A program made the translations under genes and the position numbers. This document shows, piece by piece, positions 60,581 through 64,000 of a stretch of 64,000 bases of DNA. The DNA comes from Hydrangea macrophylla (lineage: Eukaryota > Streptophyta > Magnoliopsida > Cornales > Hydrangeaceae), in contig CM066984.1 of NCBI GenBank assembly GCA_033977485.1, positions 113,205,251 through 113,269,250 on the forward strand, in the 5' to 3' direction. Numbering within the stretch: position 1 is the stretch's first letter; each line of letters starts with the position of its first letter. The notes under the pieces were generated by a model. That model was not told the origin of the DNA and did not search any database. It was given only the letters and a program-made list of their open reading frames with translations.

Positions 60581-60589
60581 AAATTAATC

Positions 60590-61790
60590 GGCCTAATGCT
60601 ATGATTGGTATGAGGGAAGAGGAGAAGGAAGGAGAGGGGGAACATGTATAATCGCTTGTTTGGTAGAATGGATCAAGAGAGGAGGGAGAGGGAAGAAAGG
60701 AGGGATGCCTTCCCTCTTCTCACAAATTTGAAAAGTGGATGAACTATGAGAGAGAAAGGCTTAGCTTCTCTAATCTTTTGACATTTTTGTCATTCAACAA
60801 TGATAATACTTTATTGATGTGAGGGTATATAGTAATATACGCAATATTGCCTTCTTTTGTTTCTCACTTGCTTCTTATTTCGCCAAACACATGAACAGAA
60901 AACTCTTTCATTTCCGGCTTTCCCTAAGGATACGTTGTCCATACCGCCCTCTTCGTTTCTTTCTACTATTTTACCTACTAAACATAGCATGACTGCTTTT
61001 TTGGATGGGTTGGCTTGTTTGCTATTTTTGAAACTTTTGTGGGTGACAAAGCAAGGGCACTGTTGCATTGTTTGGAAATCCTTCTATGGGACTTTTTTTT
61101 GGATGGGTTGCCTTGTTTGCAAATTTTGAAACTTTGGTAGGTGAAAAATCAGGGGCACTGTTTGAAAAATCCTCTTGGCATGTACATAGATGGACAACAC
61201 TAGTACATTTTTGTTCACCCAAGCACTCTATTGGATGAGCATATGGGTCCCACCACTTTTCATGGACAAAATGAAGATAAATAAAAGATGGCAAGTGTGG
61301 TGGTGGGTTTCATATGCTCACCCAATGGGTTGACAATTAATACAAAAGTAGTAAGTTCATCACCATTGAGAGCAGACCAATTCTAAACTGCAATAATATT
61401 TAAGATCTTCCCTGTTTGGCGTTGACTCTTTCAATCATCAGAGCATAAAACGTAGATATATTTTGAACGAAAAATGCTAAGTAAACCGGGTTTGTACACT
61501 TAAACTATCAACCTGCTAATGTGTGCATGTCAGTTTTGAAATTAGTTCAAACTTTGTTTGGTAACGATAACGGAAAATGCTAAGTATTCCGGGTTTGTAC
61601 ACTGAAACTATCAACCTGCCGATGTGTGCATGTTAGTTTTGAAATTAATTCAAACTTTGTTTGGTAACTATAATTTTGGAAATTCATGTCAGCAGGTGAA
61701 TAGTTTAGGTATCCCTTTTAGGTCAACCTAGCATTAGCATTACTCATTTTGAACACTCTTTTTTATTTTTATTACTATTATTTTTAATTA
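60590..61790. other. Intergenic with two ~100-bp tandem duplications
   Basis: GGATGGGTTG-CTTGTTTGC with TTTTGAAACTTT-G-GGTGA is duplicated (61003 and 61101, 98-bp step). GGAAAATGCTAAGTA with CCGGGTTTGTACACT is duplicated (about 61470 and 61573, 103-bp step). Between them a segment resembling the GGGTGAC/TTCACCCAAG repeats lies near 61190-61345. No gene. Confidence 0.6.
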
Positions 61791-61795
61791 TATAT

Positions 61796-61935
61796 ATCAT
61801 TTAGTGTAGTGGTATGATGATAGAACATAAGCGTCAAGGGCTCCGGGGGGAGGGGCGATGTTCGACCTCTGGTATGAGCGTGACATGTAGAAGCCTTTTT
61901 ACCATCTAGGACTAGGCTAAGTCCTTGCTCCATTT
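61796..61935 (+). repeat. SINE-like tRNA-derived element
   Basis: A-box-like TAGTGTAGTGGTATG at 61803 and B-box-like GATGTTCGACCTC at about 61857 with suitable spacing, followed by a non-tRNA body. Flanking ATTTTTAAT and ATTTTTAAA may be a target duplication. Confidence 0.45.
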
Positions 61936-62010
61936 TGAACACATTTTTAAATACTATACAAACAAATACACACACAAATTACATATGTGTATTCATTAGC
62001 ATATTATGCA

Positions 62011-62217
62011 GGGGCGAATGGAAAGAAAGACAAAGGGGGTTTAAAAATTGTACACTTGCACTAAAAAAAATTGACAATTAGTCCCCCCTAAAAATGACAA
62101 TTAGCCCCCTGACGTTTTAAAAGTGTCATACTAAGCTCTCTTTCTCTTATATTTTTGTGTTAATTATAAAATTCCTCATCCTTCTTATGTTTTTGGGATA
62201 ATTTTTTGTAACACCCG
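62011..62217. mobile_element. Left part of a CAGGGGCGAA hAT MITE, cut by the LTR at 62218
   Basis: CAGGGGCGAATGGAAAG resembles the end of the element at 27794, and the interior AGTCCCCCCTAAAAATG fits the same family. No right end appears before the LTR begins. Confidence 0.5.
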
Positions 62218-64000
62218 TACCCGGGAAAAAAGGCTAATGTGATATTAATATATATTAATTAAAGATAATTAATGCATAAGATGGTTTAAAGTAGGGTTAT
62301 GAACCCACATGAGAAAGGTGCTCAAATGCAGACACAGATGAAAGTCCTGTGAAGGGCAGGACTAGTATAAATATGGGGCCCAATGAGGGTCTAATTAAAA
62401 TAATTTGCATTTAGATGATATTATATGCTTATATGAATATTTGTTTAAATGTTTAAAGATATTATTATGTTTTATGATAGGTAAAGGGACCAGTTTAGGT
62501 ACCCATGTGAGATCGTATTTGAAAATGATTCATAATTGGTAGATTTTTTAGCAACCTCATGATTTATGTGGGACCACATTTAGGACCCAATCGGGACTTA
62601 GATTAAATCCATTTAGAAAAGGTGAGTAGTTAATGTAATTAATATGGGGGTTTCATAATAAAGCTTAAAGAAAGTTGGGGGAGGTAAATGAGAGTAGGGA
62701 AGAGTTGTGCCAACACACATATGCATGTAGCATGTGTGTCTCAAGCACAAAATTCAGATTGGATTTACAAAAAAATTAATGAACCAAAAGCTCTCGACGA
62801 AGACGACAAAGCTTCGACGTCGTTTTCTTGCCGTATCTTCGCCGTCTGACGATCCTTTTGCGAACCGAGATTATTTTTGGACTTGTGGAGGTAAAAGGAT
62901 CACATGCATGTCCTTTATTTTTATTTTCAATTACCTTTTTTCCGGTGACCGTTCTTGATAGATGATGTTTATTATACCTAAATTATGTAGGATTTTACAC
63001 CGGTAGGATTTGGGTTGGAAATTTGCAAGAGGTTTGAATTTCTAGGCTTAATTTGCTAGCAATTCGAAGAGGTGAGTGTTCTAATCCCAAAATTGGGTGT
63101 TTAGATGTGTTAATGCGATAATTGTTTGTTAGAATGCTTAATTCATGCCTATGTAGCTTTAATTGTGATGAATTTGAGTAAAATCATGTCAATAATGTGA
63201 AATTGGTATGCTTATATGTTAAGTTGCCTAAATGCTTATGTGGATAAAAAAGGAAGTCAAGTAGTAGTCAATATTTATAGGTCCCATATATAAGGGATAG
63301 TAAGCCCGCAAGAAAAAGGGCGTGGTGACGACCACAATGAAATGCCAGTGACGCCTTCGGGGTCACAAGAAAGTGTGTGTTGCGCTGTATGCGCTAAAAG
63401 TGAGAAAGATCCGGGGTGAGAAAGACCCGGGGGTGGTGACTGGAGTTAATTGACTTTCCGGAGATCAATTTGATGCGTTTTGTAAAAAAAATGAGACAAA
63501 AGATTAAATCAAAATGTCCAAACTACTCCATCTCTCTCTCAAGCCATCATCCATCACAAGTCAAACTCTAGCTTCCACCACAAATCCAACACCACCATCA
63601 CCACCACCAACCACTACCAACATGAGTCACCAACTTTATCCCTTTCAAGGGTTGTACACTTCTCATCCTTTTTTTTTCTTTTTCTTTTTTTCAAAATGTT
63701 AGCCTCAAAAGTGTAACTTCCTTGGATTTTGGCAAACTCCAAACATATCGGGTGGAAGTGACACAACGTTTAGAGTAACCCATTACAATGTTAGGTGCAA
63801 CTCATTACAACAGTATGCACCGAACATGTTTCATTAGTTGCACCTTTTACAAAAATTTATAGAGGTGAATGAAAATGAACATCTAAAACTACAAGAAGAC
63901 ACGGGTATAGGGGCAATATTTTTAGTTTGCGGTCCAGCTATTGACACTAAAAGCATGCCGTTTAGTGCCAAAGTAAAGAGCGTCGGATAAGAGATAAAAA
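62218..64000 (+). mobile_element. LTR of a gypsy-type element, runs off the window
   Basis: Begins TGTAACACCCGTACCCGGG after a T run, a common gypsy LTR start. No TG...CA right end is seen before 64000. Frames at 62734 and 63514 are low-complexity and unassigned. It could be a solo LTR or a full element continuing to the right. Confidence 0.55.

Noticed and set aside
60811..61294. Overlapping frames of 85-90 residues on both strands as the missing first exon of the CRK gene
   Set aside because: They lack the DUF26 cysteine pattern and a signal peptide; they arise from the tandem duplication at 61003.
63514..63702. Pro/Thr-rich frame near the right edge
   Set aside because: Low-complexity CCACCA sequence inside an LTR with no domain or splice support.

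Overview
This is nuclear DNA from a flowering plant, most likely a eudicot. The evidence is intron-containing plant gene families (an organelle RNA-editing PPR-DYW protein, a cysteine-rich receptor-like kinase, NMD3, a GEX1 relic), AT-rich intergenic DNA and a dense load of plant transposons. I cannot name the species.

Layout. 0-3.1 kb: small repeats, two Stowaway MITEs and a possible but unidentified spliced gene start. 3.1-11.2 kb: a Ty1-copia element on the minus strand with nearly identical LTRs, a perfect 5-bp target duplication and a decayed interior. 13.1-20.75 kb: a CACTA (En/Spm) transposon with an apparently intact four-exon transposase gene, about 15 copies of a 180-bp tandem repeat, a block of GTGACGC palindromes and a clear 3' terminus. 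Its left terminus was not found. 21-26.7 kb: a MITE-rich desert, with several elements bounded by perfect target duplications. 27.1-30.6 kb: NMD3 (60S ribosome export adaptor), with TATA box, untranslated first exon, a 5'-UTR intron invaded by nested MITEs and a small MITE in the 3' UTR. 33.5-35.5 kb: an intronless PPR-DYW gene, probably the CREF3/At3g14330 orthologue. 36.7-41.0 kb: three non-autonomous hAT elements. 41.6-42.5 kb: a GEX1 (gamete nuclear-fusion protein) pseudogene. 44.95-60.1 kb: a minus-strand cysteine-rich receptor kinase gene with seven of its exons visible, swollen by a copia relic, a 2.96-kb solo LTR and a Gypsy-type LTR, and carrying one nonsense codon in its extracellular domain. 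60.1-64 kb: small repeats, a SINE-like unit and the start of another LTR element that runs off the window.

The host genes are independent; there is no operon-like cooperation. NMD3 and the PPR gene look functional. The receptor kinase is probably a recent pseudogene or a truncated kinase, and GEX1 is dead. The rest is mobile DNA, much of it nested. The most unusual structures are the 180-bp array carrying a terminus-like CACTACAA motif inside the CACTA element, the young-looking copia insertion with a long-dead interior, and a set of hAT elements whose ends are themselves perfect palindromes.
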